Source: Ruminococcus sp. AF31-8BH (GTDB lineage: Bacteria; Bacillota; Clostridia; Lachnospirales; Lachnospiraceae). Taken from it: a stretch of DNA of 64,000 bases. The notes beneath the pieces were generated by a model. It ran no database searches and was not told the DNA's origin. It was given only the letters and a program-made list of their open reading frames with translations. Below are positions 52,669 to 60,429 of this stretch, in pieces (positions within the stretch are counted from its first letter, which is position 1; each line of letters begins with the position of its first letter). The DNA lies in NCBI RefSeq assembly GCF_003460605.1, contig NZ_QTVN01000003.1, positions 62,328 through 126,327 on the forward strand, read 5' to 3'. A program made the position numbers and the translations under genes.

Positions 52669-53544
52669 TTATTTGCCCCTCTCTGCCATCAGAAGCTGGA
52701 TTTCCTGCTCGTTGATTCCAACCATAGCCTCACCAAGGTCTTCGGAAAGCTCTGCAAGCATTTTGGAATCCTGATAGTTGGTGACTGCTTTCACGATTGC
52801 AGCTGCACGTTTTTTCGGATCACCGGATTTGAAAATACCGGAACCGACAAACACGCCCTCTGCTCCAAGCTGCATCATCAGAGCTGCATCTGCAGGAGTT
52901 GCCACACCTCCTGCTGCGAAGTTTACAACTGGAAGTCTGCCGTTTTTATGTACATATTCAATTAAATCATATGGTACTCTTAAGTTCTTTGCTTCCTCAA
53001 AAAGCTCGTCCTCACGCATGGAAACTACCTTGGCAATCTCGCTGTTCATCATGCGCATATGTCTTACCGCCTGTACCACATCTCCCGTTCCCGGCTCGCC
53101 TTTGGTACGAATCATGGAAGCACCCTCTGCGATTCTGCGAAGTGCCTCCCCAAGGTCTTTGGCTCCACATACGAACGGAACCTTGAACTGGCGCTTGTCA
53201 ATATGGTAAACATCATCAGCCGGAGAAAGAACCTCGCTCTCATCAATATAGTCGATCTCGATTGCTTCCAAAATCTGTGCTTCCACAAAATGTCCGATTC
53301 TGCATTTTGCCATAACAGGAATGGAAACTGCTTCCTGGATTCCTTTGATCATTTTCGGGTCGCTCATTCTGGAAACGCCGCCTGCCGCGCGGATGTCTGC
53401 CGGAATGCGCTCCAGTGCCATAACGGCACAGGCACCTGCTTCCTCTGCGATTTTTGCCTGCTCCGGTGTGGTAACATCCATGATAACTCCGCCTTTTAGC
53501 ATCTGTGCAAGCTGTTTATTTAATGCGTATCTTTCCTGACTCAT
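52669..53544 (-). CDS. pdxS: Pyridoxal 5'-phosphate synthase lyase subunit
   Basis: 291 residues from ATG 53544 (AGGAGG upstream), the normal PdxS length; 28 earlier in-frame codons are leader. [20 protein letters not shown] near 22, the catalytic lysine region [13 protein letters not shown] near 80, [20 protein letters not shown] near 205 and VGSGIFKS near 232. It builds PLP from ribose-5-phosphate, glyceraldehyde-3-phosphate and ammonia in a dodecamer with PdxT. Confidence 0.97.
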   Translation of the reverse strand: MSQERYALNKQLAQMLKGGVIMDVTTPEQAKIAEEAGACAVMALERIPADIRAAGGVSRMSDPKMIKGIQEAVSIPVMAKCRIGHFVEAQILEAIEIDYIDESEVLSPADDVYHIDKRQFKVPFVCGAKDLGEALRRIAEGASMIRTKGEPGTGDVVQAVRHMRMMNSEIAKVVSMREDELFEEAKNLRVPYDLIEYVHKNGRLPVVNFAAGGVATPADAALMMQLGAEGVFVGSGIFKSGDPKKRAAAIVKAVTNYQDSKMLAELSEDLGEAMVGINEQEIQLLMAERGK

Positions 53545-53661
53545 TTTGATTTCCTCCTGTATGTGAATTTCATCCAAGTAAGTAATCCCCTGGGGGATCT
53601 CGAAGCTCTGTTTCACTTTGGCTTTCACTTCTTGTGTTTTATTTGTCTGAAAGCATACAGG

Positions 53662-53700
53662 AGTACTGTACTTTTATAAATATCCAATTTATAGATATTT
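53662..53700. promoter_or_regulatory. Inverted repeats upstream of pdxS
   Basis: AGTACTGTACT (53662-53672) is an interrupted palindrome, and AAATATC (53678-53684) is inverted as GATATTT (53694-53700). Their position in the pdxS control region suggests operator sites; no regulator gene is adjacent. Confidence 0.35.
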
Positions 53701-53734
53701 TAAAGGGACAGTTTGGCAAATGGAGGAAGATGTT

Positions 53735-55057
53735 TTAAATGCTCACCTGAAAAAGAATAGACTTCCCATCCTTACTGTGCACTTTGATTTTCCCACCGTA
53801 GGCTTCTGCCACCGCCTGCGCAATGGAAAGCCCGATTCCGGTACCGCCTGTCTTTTGAGAGCGGGAATCGTCCGGGCGGTAGAAGCGGTCGAACAGCCGG
53901 GAAAGATTTCTGGTATCCTCCAAAATGCAGGTGTTAAAAACCTCTATTTTGGTTTTTCCATGAACCTTGTATACATCCAGGCGGATGCTTCCATGTTCAT
54001 CCGAATATTTCAGTGCATTGTCAAGAAGAATGGAAATCAGCTGGCGGATGGAATCTGGATTTCCGCATAGGGTCAGGTTTTCCTCAATCCGATGGGTGTA
54101 GGTTTTTCCCTTGGCCTTTGCAAGGGAAGCGAAGGGTTCTGCTACCTCCCATGCCGCATCACTCAGGGAAAATTCTGTCTTTTCCGGGAAAGGATTTTCC
54201 TCATCAAGCCGTGACAAAGTGACAAGATCTGTCACCATTCTGGACATTTTTGCTGTCTGCTTATGGATGTTGTCTGTCCATTCGTCTGTTCCGTGTTCCA
54301 TTTCGATCACATCCACACTGGTTGCAATGGAGGTCAGCGGTGTTTTAATCTCATGGCCTGCATCTGTGATAAAACGCTTCTGGCGCTCCATATTTCGGAT
54401 GTATGGTTCCATGGCACGCCTGGAAAGAAGCACCACCAGAAGGAATACAATTAGAAGGCATACCGCACCCATCAGGCAGGAGATCAGAAGTACATTCCGG
54501 GCAGAATGCAGCTCCATCGAGTAGTTCAGAAATATAACAATTTTACCATTATTATCTGACATTATTTGAAATCTGTAGTTTTTATAATAACCTTTTGTTC
54601 TTTTTCCATTTAAGATATTCCAGGCATATTCTTCGGCTTCTTCCTGTGTAACAGATGCGATAAAGTCTGTAGAAACCTTCGTTATCTCTTCGTTTTCATC
54701 CAGCTTTACCAGGAAAAAGCGAGTAGTATATGGTGCCTCCGGATCGCGTTCCTGTCCCGGACCTGGGAACACTGGCGGCAGAGTTTCTGTCTGTCCTGTA
54801 GGAGGATTTGATGTATTTGCTGCATTTACAGGCGGAATCTCTGAATTTTTACTGGCATCTGCAGTTGACCCCGTTTCCCCGGCTGCATCAGCCCCATTGC
54901 CAGCCTCAAAGGTATAAATTTCCTGTATCCTCTGGTCTGCGCGACTGGCGGTGTTGTGGTAATTCCACACATTGACTCCGGCAAGCACCACCACCAGCAT
55001 GATAAACACTGCTGCCATAGCCGCCAGAATAAAATGCCATCTCATTTTCTTCAGCAT
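53735..55057 (-). CDS. Sensor histidine kinase of OmpR-type two-component system
   Basis: 440 residues. Membrane segment at 8-30, an extracellular region to about 185 with a P/T/N-rich stretch, second membrane segment near 190-212. HisKA domain with ITDAGHEIKTPLTSIATS near 232; HATPase boxes QLISILLDNALKYSDEHGS near 345 and GGTGIGLSIAQAVAEAYGG near 405. It overlaps the response-regulator gene by 7 bp. Signal unknown; the acidic external part may sense cations or peptides. Confidence 0.93.
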   Translation of the reverse strand: MLKKMRWHFILAAMAAVFIMLVVVLAGVNVWNYHNTASRADQRIQEIYTFEAGNGADAAGETGSTADASKNSEIPPVNAANTSNPPTGQTETLPPVFPGPGQERDPEAPYTTRFFLVKLDENEEITKVSTDFIASVTQEEAEEYAWNILNGKRTKGYYKNYRFQIMSDNNGKIVIFLNYSMELHSARNVLLISCLMGAVCLLIVFLLVVLLSRRAMEPYIRNMERQKRFITDAGHEIKTPLTSIATSVDVIEMEHGTDEWTDNIHKQTAKMSRMVTDLVTLSRLDEENPFPEKTEFSLSDAAWEVAEPFASLAKAKGKTYTHRIEENLTLCGNPDSIRQLISILLDNALKYSDEHGSIRLDVYKVHGKTKIEVFNTCILEDTRNLSRLFDRFYRPDDSRSQKTGGTGIGLSIAQAVAEAYGGKIKVHSKDGKSILFQVSI

Positions 55058-55728
55058 GTGGTTTCCTCCAGAGAATATCCGGCTCCGCGGACAGTTTTAA
55101 TTTCCACAGAAGCCCCCAGCTGCTTTAATTTTTTCCGCAGAAATCCAATGTAAGTCCACACCACATCCATGCCAGCTTCCGCATCCTGTCCCCATATTTT
55201 TTCCATAATGTGTTCTGTGGAAAATACAAAGCGGGGATGCTTCATAAACAGCTCCATCAGCTGGTATTCCTTGTTATTAAGGCGGACACTCACATCTCCT
55301 GCTGACAGTTCAAAACGGTTGCAGTCCAGGGTAGTGTCGCCTACTCTGATCAGGCTTTCCGTGTAGCTCAGGCTTCTTCTGCCAAGCGCTTTCACCCTGG
55401 CAATAAATTCACTTGCCGCAAATGGCTTGGGGAGATAATCGTCTGCACCTGCATTCAGGCCTGCCACCCTGTCCTCAATCTCCGACTTCGCAGTAAGAAG
55501 CATCACAGGCGTAGTATCGTGGCTGTCCCGCATTTTTCTCAGCACCTCAAGCCCGTCCATTTCCGGCATCATAATATCCAGCACAACCACATCGAATTTC
55601 CCCTGGCTGATATAGTCCCAGGCATCTTTCCCATTATGTACAATGTCCACCGAGCACTTGTTTTTTTCCAATAAAACCTTCAGCGCCCGCGCAATCTCCA
55701 CTTCATCTTCCGCAATCAGAATCCGCAT
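55051..55728 (-). CDS. OmpR family response regulator
   Basis: 225 residues from ATG 55728 (AAGGGAG upstream). Receiver with MRILIAEDE acidic pair, phospho-Asp in FDVVVLDIMMPEMDG near 51, and KPF near 101. Winged-helix output domain 125-222 with SVRLNNKEYQLMELFMKHP and the C-terminal wing TVRGAGYSLEE. Such regulators bind direct repeats of about 11-bp period; the VTC operon promoter at 48387-48419 is a possible local target. Confidence 0.94.
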   Translation of the reverse strand: MRILIAEDEVEIARALKVLLEKNKCSVDIVHNGKDAWDYISQGKFDVVVLDIMMPEMDGLEVLRKMRDSHDTTPVMLLTAKSEIEDRVAGLNAGADDYLPKPFAASEFIARVKALGRRSLSYTESLIRVGDTTLDCNRFELSAGDVSVRLNNKEYQLMELFMKHPRFVFSTEHIMEKIWGQDAEAGMDVVWTYIGFLRKKLKQLGASVEIKTVRGAGYSLEETTC

Positions 55729-55760
55729 CCTGCCACTCCCTTCTTTCCAAAAAAGGATGC

Positions 55761-55913
55761 TCACGCATCCTTTTTAAGCACCTTGCATTCTTTTTTGTAG
55801 CATGCGATGCCATATTTGATAATATTACGCATGCCATCCTCCGCATATTTCAGTTCAACTACAATTCCAAGAAGAATTCTGTGGTGAAAATTTTCTTTTC
55901 GGTCATTTTCCTT
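55761..55913 (-). pseudogene. Remnant of AAA-ATPase-like/PD-(D/E)XK (DUF1703-type) protein
   Basis: An open frame of 50 codons without an early start codon encodes KENFHH..., ...GIVVELKYAEDG and ...IIKYGIACYKKECKVLK. From memory these three pieces resemble C-terminal landmarks of the AAA-ATPase-like/PD-(D/E)XK family common in Firmicutes, with the segments between them deleted. Alternatively the last 23 codons (ATG 55832, GGAGG five bases upstream) could be a small peptide gene in the leader of the two-component system. The stop codon lies inside a GGATGC/GCATCC hairpin. Confidence 0.45.
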
Positions 55914-55932
55914 TCAGAAGTTGTTTGTATTT

Positions 55933-55961
55933 ATCTTACCATTTGAATCCTCGGATGGCAA
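55933..55961 (-). promoter_or_regulatory. Promoter upstream of the OmpR-type two-component genes
   Basis: TTGCCA, 17-bp spacer, TAAGAT on the minus strand, about 200 bp before the response-regulator start. Confidence 0.55.
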
Positions 55962-56022
55962 GTTTACGGGGCGAATTGTGGGGGATTTTTCGTTTTGAAT
56001 CGGAAAATCGCCGGAGGTGAAA

Positions 56023-56226
56023 TCAGGCTTTTGGGGATGGTTGTTTGGGTTTCTTTTTGGCCATCATGCCGCCGATTCGGCCGGTTTCTTTGGCGGAGAG
56101 GCTTTTCCAGCCGTTTTCCAGGACTTTGTCCAGGATACCGAGTTCGCGGGCGATTTCGTATTTGGTTTGTTCTTCGGTGGTGAGATTACCTTGTCTGTAG
56201 GCTTCTACTTCTTTGTCTTTGTTCAT
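56023..56226 (-). CDS. Small acid-soluble spore protein, alpha/beta type
   Basis: 67 residues, AAGGAG upstream. KYEIARELGIL near 22 and LSAKETGRIGGMMAKK near 43 follow the two conserved helices of alpha/beta SASPs, which coat spore DNA and protect it from UV and hydrolysis. The charged N-terminus is longer and the C-terminus more lysine-rich than in Bacillus. Single gene; consistent with a sporulating host. Confidence 0.8.
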   Translation of the reverse strand: MNKDKEVEAYRQGNLTTEEQTKYEIARELGILDKVLENGWKSLSAKETGRIGGMMAKKKPKQPSPKA

Positions 56227-56299
56227 ATGTCATTGCTCCTTTTTGTAAGTTTTGCATGTATATGAGGAGTATGAACAAAATACAGAAAATTATACATTT

Positions 56300-56485
56300 T
56301 TATGCTTTTGGAATAATAATGGCTGCGATGATGTAGGCCCAGATTCCGGCGCCGCCGAAACAGGTGAGGATGACCCAGGCCAGACGCACCAGAGTGGGGT
56401 CAATGTCGAAGTACTCGGCGATTCCGCCGCAGACACCGCACAGCATACAGTTTACAGTGGATTTGTATAGACGCTTATTGCTCAT
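56300..56485 (-). CDS. PspC domain protein
   Basis: 61 residues, AGGAGG upstream. KSTVNCMLCGVCGGIAEYFDIDPTL-type N-terminus followed by one membrane helix (RLAWVILTCFGGAGIWAYII), the standard stand-alone PspC form. In Proteobacteria PspC is part of the membrane-stress response; the Firmicute versions often lie near DUF4097/PadR envelope operons, as here. Confidence 0.9.
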   Translation of the reverse strand: MSNKRLYKSTVNCMLCGVCGGIAEYFDIDPTLVRLAWVILTCFGGAGIWAYIIAAIIIPKA

Positions 56486-56613
56486 AATCGAATTCCTCCT
56501 GATTTTATTTTACATATTTTCCAAGTTACTGTTCATTCCATGACCAGTAACGTTTCAAGCAACACTTTCTATTCTTTAAGTGCTGCTATGATTCATTCTC
56601 ATTTACAGATCTG

Positions 56614-56779
56614 TTAGAGCATGTTTGAAAAAGGCTTTCTGCAAGATGTGCGTCACAATTTGTGGGAGATTTTGTCCGGATGAGGGCGCCGTAGCGGGCT
56701 ACGGCAACTGAATTCGGACAAAATATACCGCAAAGTGGGGCGTGCAGATTGCGGGAATGATTTTTCAAACAGGCTCTAA
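56614..56779. mobile_element. Complete 166-bp foldback MITE
   Basis: Ends TTAGAGCATGTTTGAAAAA and TTTTTCAAACAGGCTCTAA are inverted repeats with 18 of 19 matching. The interior is also largely self-complementary: ATTTTGTCCG near 56673 with CGGACAAAAT near 56714, and GCCGTAGC/GCTACGGC at the centre. No open frame. The right end supplies the stop codon of the DUF4097 gene (56776-56778). Confidence 0.85.
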
Positions 56780-57642
56780 TCTTCATTTGTAAAGCTCACA
56801 TCAATCTCTCCCATTCCACATTCCAAAGTTACTTTCCGTTTTGCGCCATCGTTGGAGATGGTTTTCTCAACGCCAAGACCGCTGAACTGGGAATCGTTCA
56901 CCTCAACTTCACCGATTCCGCAGGAAATCTCATAATTATAATCCTGCTCTTTGCCGGAAAGCTCCATACTGATTTCTCCGGTTCCGCAGTCTGCACTGAT
57001 TTCCTTTGCGTCAATCGTCTCGATATCAATGGTGCCTGCACCTACCTGAAGGTCACATTTGTCTGCAGTAATGGTTGCAGAAGCATCAAATTCCCCAGCC
57101 CCCACTTCCGCATAAAACTGATCTGCCTTGATTTCTCCATACAGTTCAATGGTTCCCGCATCCACTCCAAGGGATACGCTGTCAAAGGCTGTTCCGGAAG
57201 GAATGCTGACCATCACCTGTTTTTTCGTTCTGGTAGTGCCGGCATGAGTGTCTTTGATCGTGATTTTGTCTGCATCTTCTGAGATCACTACATCTCCTTT
57301 TTCATCGTTTATCGTATCTACTTTGATTACGTCACCGTCATATTCCTGCAAAATCAGCTCATCATATTTCAAACTGATTTCCAGATTTTTCTTAAAAGCC
57401 ACATTCGTGGATACCGCATCCTCATCACTCAGTTTCCCATTGCCTGAGTTTCTGTATGCTTTTCCAAGATGTATCAGTCCAGCCGCAGGATAAGTATTGT
57501 CCCGAAAGGCACTCACCACCTGATTCACCACCTGGCTCCCTTCTTTGGCAGCCCCCATAGAGACTGCGCTCACGCATAAGCCGATTCCTGCTACTGCAAA
57601 AACTCCTGCTGCGATCAGCATTCCTTTTGTTCCTTTTTTCAT
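56776..57642 (-). CDS. DUF4097 putative adhesin-like membrane protein
   Basis: 288 residues from ATG 57642 (GGAGG upstream), overlapping the DUF1700 stop as ATGA. One membrane helix at 8-28. Then a right-handed beta-repeat domain with recurrent VGAGEF / VGAGTID / CGTGEIS / CGIGEVEV turns, characteristic of DUF4097. These proteins sit in PadR-DUF1700-DUF4097 operons and are linked to envelope stress, but the role is not defined. The TAG stop lies inside the MITE terminal repeat, so the original 3' end may have been altered by the insertion. Confidence 0.85.
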   Translation of the reverse strand: MKKGTKGMLIAAGVFAVAGIGLCVSAVSMGAAKEGSQVVNQVVSAFRDNTYPAAGLIHLGKAYRNSGNGKLSDEDAVSTNVAFKKNLEISLKYDELILQEYDGDVIKVDTINDEKGDVVISEDADKITIKDTHAGTTRTKKQVMVSIPSGTAFDSVSLGVDAGTIELYGEIKADQFYAEVGAGEFDASATITADKCDLQVGAGTIDIETIDAKEISADCGTGEISMELSGKEQDYNYEISCGIGEVEVNDSQFSGLGVEKTISNDGAKRKVTLECGMGEIDVSFTNED

Positions 57643-58343
57643 GCCCGATCCTCCTTTCGATTCCGATACAGAATTTTGTTCAAAAAGTCCGTTACCTTGC
57701 GAAGAATCCACGGAAAGATTTTGGAACCCAGCCATCCCACAAAAATACAGCACAAAATTCCAAATGCCATCAAAATCGCTCCGATTCCCATAACCAGAAG
57801 CCCTGCTGCTGCATTAGAAAACAGAAGTCCTACTCCTGTGCCAATGCAGGCGCATGCACCAACAATCAAACCAAATGCCACAACTCCGGAAACAAAAATC
57901 ACCAGAAACGGAAGTAAGATCAGTACCAGTAAAATACCGAATACGCCGCTTGCCGCACCCACAATAAATGGGGAAAGAAACACCAGCGCAATCAAAATCA
58001 GAATGAGCCTGCTGTTGCTTCTCTTTTCCTTCGGATGATAACCCTCTCTGGCACGGCTGGAATTCTCTCTCACTTCAGGAACATAGGAATCCTGTTTTTC
58101 CCTAAGATCCTCATATCCATGCTCTGTGTACTGCGCGTATTCCTCACTGCTCTCGTTAAGGTCTGCCTTAATAATAGCTGCCACCTTGCCGGGGCTTCCA
58201 AGCTCTCTGATCACCGAAGCCTCATTCTCAGGTCCGGCTTCATCAAAATAGCTGTTGTAATAGGCCAGCGCTTCCTGCCTTTCCGCTTCCGAAATATCAG
58301 ACAGCAGCCTCTCCAGCTGTTTCATAAACTGTGCTCTGTCCAT
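57639..58343 (-). CDS. DUF1700 membrane protein
   Basis: 234 residues from ATG 58343 (GGGAGGAG upstream). N-terminal cytoplasmic helical domain MDRAQFMKQLERLLSDI...EALAYYNSYFDEAG, as in all DUF1700 proteins, a charged linker, then about four membrane helices from residue 110. It overlaps its neighbours on both sides. Usually a signalling or anti-sigma-like partner in PadR operons; function inferred only. Confidence 0.88.
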   Translation of the reverse strand: MDRAQFMKQLERLLSDISEAERQEALAYYNSYFDEAGPENEASVIRELGSPGKVAAIIKADLNESSEEYAQYTEHGYEDLREKQDSYVPEVRENSSRAREGYHPKEKRSNSRLILILIALVFLSPFIVGAASGVFGILLVLILLPFLVIFVSGVVAFGLIVGACACIGTGVGLLFSNAAAGLLVMGIGAILMAFGILCCIFVGWLGSKIFPWILRKVTDFLNKILYRNRKEDRA

Positions 58344-58344
58344 A

Positions 58345-58665
58345 CTACGATTCTCCTCCCTCAAACATGCTGCTGATCTTGGTGGAATAATTCTTCCACT
58401 CGATCTTATACAAATTAAGCTGCGCTTTCCCTTTCTCCGTCAGCTTGTAGTATCTGCGGTTCCGCCCTGCATATGCCTGATCATACACCTCCAGGCAGTC
58501 ATCCTTCTGCAGTCGGCGCAGTACCGGGTAAAGGGTGGATTCCGAAATGTCCAGAACCCCGCGTACATCCTGGGTGATCTTGTATCCGTATGTACCCTGT
58601 GGCTCTTTGGACACAACTGCCAGGACAATGGCATCCAGAAGTGCAGCTCCTGTGTTAAATACCAT
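58345..58665 (-). CDS. PadR family transcriptional regulator
   Basis: 106 residues. Winged helix with AIVLAVVSKEPQGTYGYKI near 13, LDISESTLYPVLRRLQKDDCLE near 37 and RRYYKLTEKGKAQL near 70, the standard PadR layout with a short C-terminal dimer helix. First gene of the DUF1700-DUF4097 operon and its probable repressor. Confidence 0.94.
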   Translation of the reverse strand: MVFNTGAALLDAIVLAVVSKEPQGTYGYKITQDVRGVLDISESTLYPVLRRLQKDDCLEVYDQAYAGRNRRYYKLTEKGKAQLNLYKIEWKNYSTKISSMFEGGES

Positions 58666-58717
58666 CTGATCACTCCAATCATATTATATGATTCATCAAT
58701 ATTGTTTGATTGATAAT

Positions 58718-58747
58718 ACTATACGCCATATAATATAGTTTTGTCAA
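58718..58747 (-). promoter_or_regulatory. Promoter of the PadR operon
   Basis: TTGACA, 18-bp spacer, TATAGT on the minus strand. The spacer and flanks hold ATATTATATGGCGTATAGTAT, an imperfect palindrome suited to PadR autorepression. Confidence 0.7.
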
Positions 58748-58757
58748 TAGCATTTAT

Positions 58758-58793
58758 TTAAAAAAGCCGCTCCTATTAGGAAGCAGGCTTTTC
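58758..58793 (-). terminator. Rho-independent terminator of the HTH-HipA-like operon
   Basis: AAAAGCCGCTCC pairs with GGAAGCAGGCTTTT (one bulge), T-run on the minus strand. Confidence 0.85.
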
Positions 58794-58834
58794 TTAGCAA
58801 GCAGGTCACCTGACGGCAACCCTATATATAAAAT

Positions 58835-59662
58835 TCACTTCGTAATCAAATAAGAATATTTTCGCATCTGCTGGCGCATCAACAGTTCTACGCGCTGGCG
58901 GATGTCTTCCGGATAAAAATCCGCCAGCGCTTCCAGTTCCCGATGTATATCCTGGATTGTAAAATGAAATTCCAGCTGTGTTCCAAACAGTTCTTCCGCA
59001 GCTTCCAGCTGTGTATCAAATTCGCTGCTAAATGGCTTTGCTTCTATTTTGTCCATGCATTGCTCTATGGACAATTCCATAGGATAATCCTGTCTGGTAT
59101 CTGCCAAAAGACACAGTCCCTGAGCAAAAAAGGGACTTACAAAATACTGCTCATTTTCTTCATCGTAAAGAACCGCAATATTGTTCGTATGTCTGTCCTC
59201 ATTCAGAAAAAAAGCATCAATTTCTATCATTTCTGTTATATATTCACCAAAACTCTTTATCCCAGTGATGTTTTCCACCTGTTCAACCAGATATCGGATG
59301 CGTTCCCTGACATCTGCAAATTCTGCAAGCTTCACAGCCAGACTTTCTCCTGTGTACTGACGAAATAATTTTTCCAGGGGAATCAGCACCTGTCCTTCTT
59401 TTCTGAAATCCTGGCTGACGCACGCATTTATAGAACTATTGTTATATTCAATTTTGGTAAGGTCATATGTGACAAAAGCATACTTCAGGCTGCTTTTCTT
59501 CAAAAGCCTGGAAACAAGTACCTCCGCCAGACTCTCATAGCCCATATAATCTGCTTTGTACCAGATGCCGTCAATCTCCCATTTTCGCTGATCTCCTTTC
59601 GAAGTATGACCTGTTTTGTGAAAAGGAGAATACTTGTCAAGGTTTATATTCTTCATAGTCAT
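58835..59662 (-). CDS. HipA/CtkA-like protein kinase-fold protein, possibly inactive
   Basis: 275 residues from ATG 59662, overlapping the HTH gene as ATGA. N-terminal lobe with KWEIDGIWYKADYMGYESLAE near 30. Catalytic loop FFLNEDRHTNNIAVL near 182, as in HipA and CtkA kinases. The metal-binding motif expected as FDxG reads SPFFAQG near 207, so the usual Asp is Ala. Either the kinase is inactive or the family tolerates the change. Pairing with an upstream DNA-binding protein recalls HipBA toxin-antitoxin modules, but the partner is not HipB-like. Confidence 0.78.
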   Translation of the reverse strand: MTMKNINLDKYSPFHKTGHTSKGDQRKWEIDGIWYKADYMGYESLAEVLVSRLLKKSSLKYAFVTYDLTKIEYNNSSINACVSQDFRKEGQVLIPLEKLFRQYTGESLAVKLAEFADVRERIRYLVEQVENITGIKSFGEYITEMIEIDAFFLNEDRHTNNIAVLYDEENEQYFVSPFFAQGLCLLADTRQDYPMELSIEQCMDKIEAKPFSSEFDTQLEAAEELFGTQLEFHFTIQDIHRELEALADFYPEDIRQRVELLMRQQMRKYSYLITK

Positions 59663-60276
59663 CCGTTCTCCTTCTTGACGATCAAAATCCACTGGTAGTC
59701 CCCTGCCATATAGCCCTTGGTCTTCTCAATGATCAAAAGGGGATCATAGAAGGGGACTCCCATTTCTCTTAAAATGTCCTTGGCGTGGTCGCGGGTTCTG
59801 GGGAAGCAGCGATCTTCCAGGAAATATTCGAAATCTGCCCAGGTTGGCTCTGTTACAACGCCAAATGCACGGAAGATAATTTTGTCCGTGTAATTTTGTA
59901 TTTTAATTTTCTCGTGTCTGAAGTCGATGTCAATGGTGGTGCAAAGATCATTGTGGTTCATAAAATTCATGCGCATTTTCACATCCGGGTCATCACTGAA
60001 ATGATGGGCCCGCCGGATCTGGCTGTAGATTGTTTGGCGGGATACCTGGTATTCCCGGGCAATGCTGGCAATTTTCTCCCCCTGATCCTGCAGTGCCAGA
60101 ATCCTGGCAATCTGGGGCTCAGTAAAGGAATTCTTTCTTCCGGAAGCATGCTTGCCCGCTGGCTGCTCTTTTTTCATACAGTCGTAGTTATGCGCAGCTT
60201 CCGAAATCTCGCGCAGTTTTTCAATATCTGTCGTGCCGAAAATATCTTGTATCTGCTTTTCAAAATCCGCCTTCAT
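59659..60276 (-). CDS. Helix-turn-helix DNA-binding protein paired with the HipA-like gene
   Basis: 205 residues from ATG 60276 (GGAGG eight bases upstream). The central resolvase/Hin-type helix-turn-helix is QIARILALQDQGEKIASIAR followed by EYQVSRQTIYSQIRRA (about residues 57-90). The C-terminal about 105 residues (MNHNDLCTTIDIDFRHEKIKI..., DHAKDILREMGVPFYDPLLI) form a domain I do not recognise. No serine-recombinase catalytic domain. Likely autoregulator and partner of the kinase-fold protein. Confidence 0.75.
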   Translation of the reverse strand: MKADFEKQIQDIFGTTDIEKLREISEAAHNYDCMKKEQPAGKHASGRKNSFTEPQIARILALQDQGEKIASIAREYQVSRQTIYSQIRRAHHFSDDPDVKMRMNFMNHNDLCTTIDIDFRHEKIKIQNYTDKIIFRAFGVVTEPTWADFEYFLEDRCFPRTRDHAKDILREMGVPFYDPLLIIEKTKGYMAGDYQWILIVKKENG

Positions 60277-60324
60277 TCTGTCACCCTCCATTTGAATTTC
60301 ATTTCTTGACAATACCTGTTTTAT

Positions 60325-60368
60325 GTTAACGCATTGTGTAATGTATCGCAGGCACCTTTTGGTTAACC
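60325..60368. promoter_or_regulatory. Paired GTTAAC operator candidates of the HTH-HipA-like operon
   Basis: GTTAAC at 60325-60330 and GGTTAACC at 60361-60368, centres 37 bp apart, both just downstream of the -10 element. Position fits autorepression by the HTH protein. Confidence 0.4.
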
Positions 60369-60370
60369 GA

Positions 60371-60400
60371 AGTATAGCATGACAGAAAAAAAAGTGTCAA
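60371..60400 (-). promoter_or_regulatory. Promoter of the HTH-HipA-like operon, embedded in upstream terminator
   Basis: TTGACA, 18-bp spacer, TATACT on the minus strand. The -35 is part of the terminator stem of the amidase gene. Confidence 0.75.
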
Positions 60401-60421
60401 CAAATCATTAGTTGACACTTT
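60386..60421 (-). terminator. Rho-independent terminator of the amidase gene
   Basis: AAAGTGTCAAC (60391-60401) pairs perfectly with GTTGACACTTT (60411-60421); eight T residues on the minus strand. Confidence 0.92.
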
Positions 60422-60429
60422 TTGCATGT

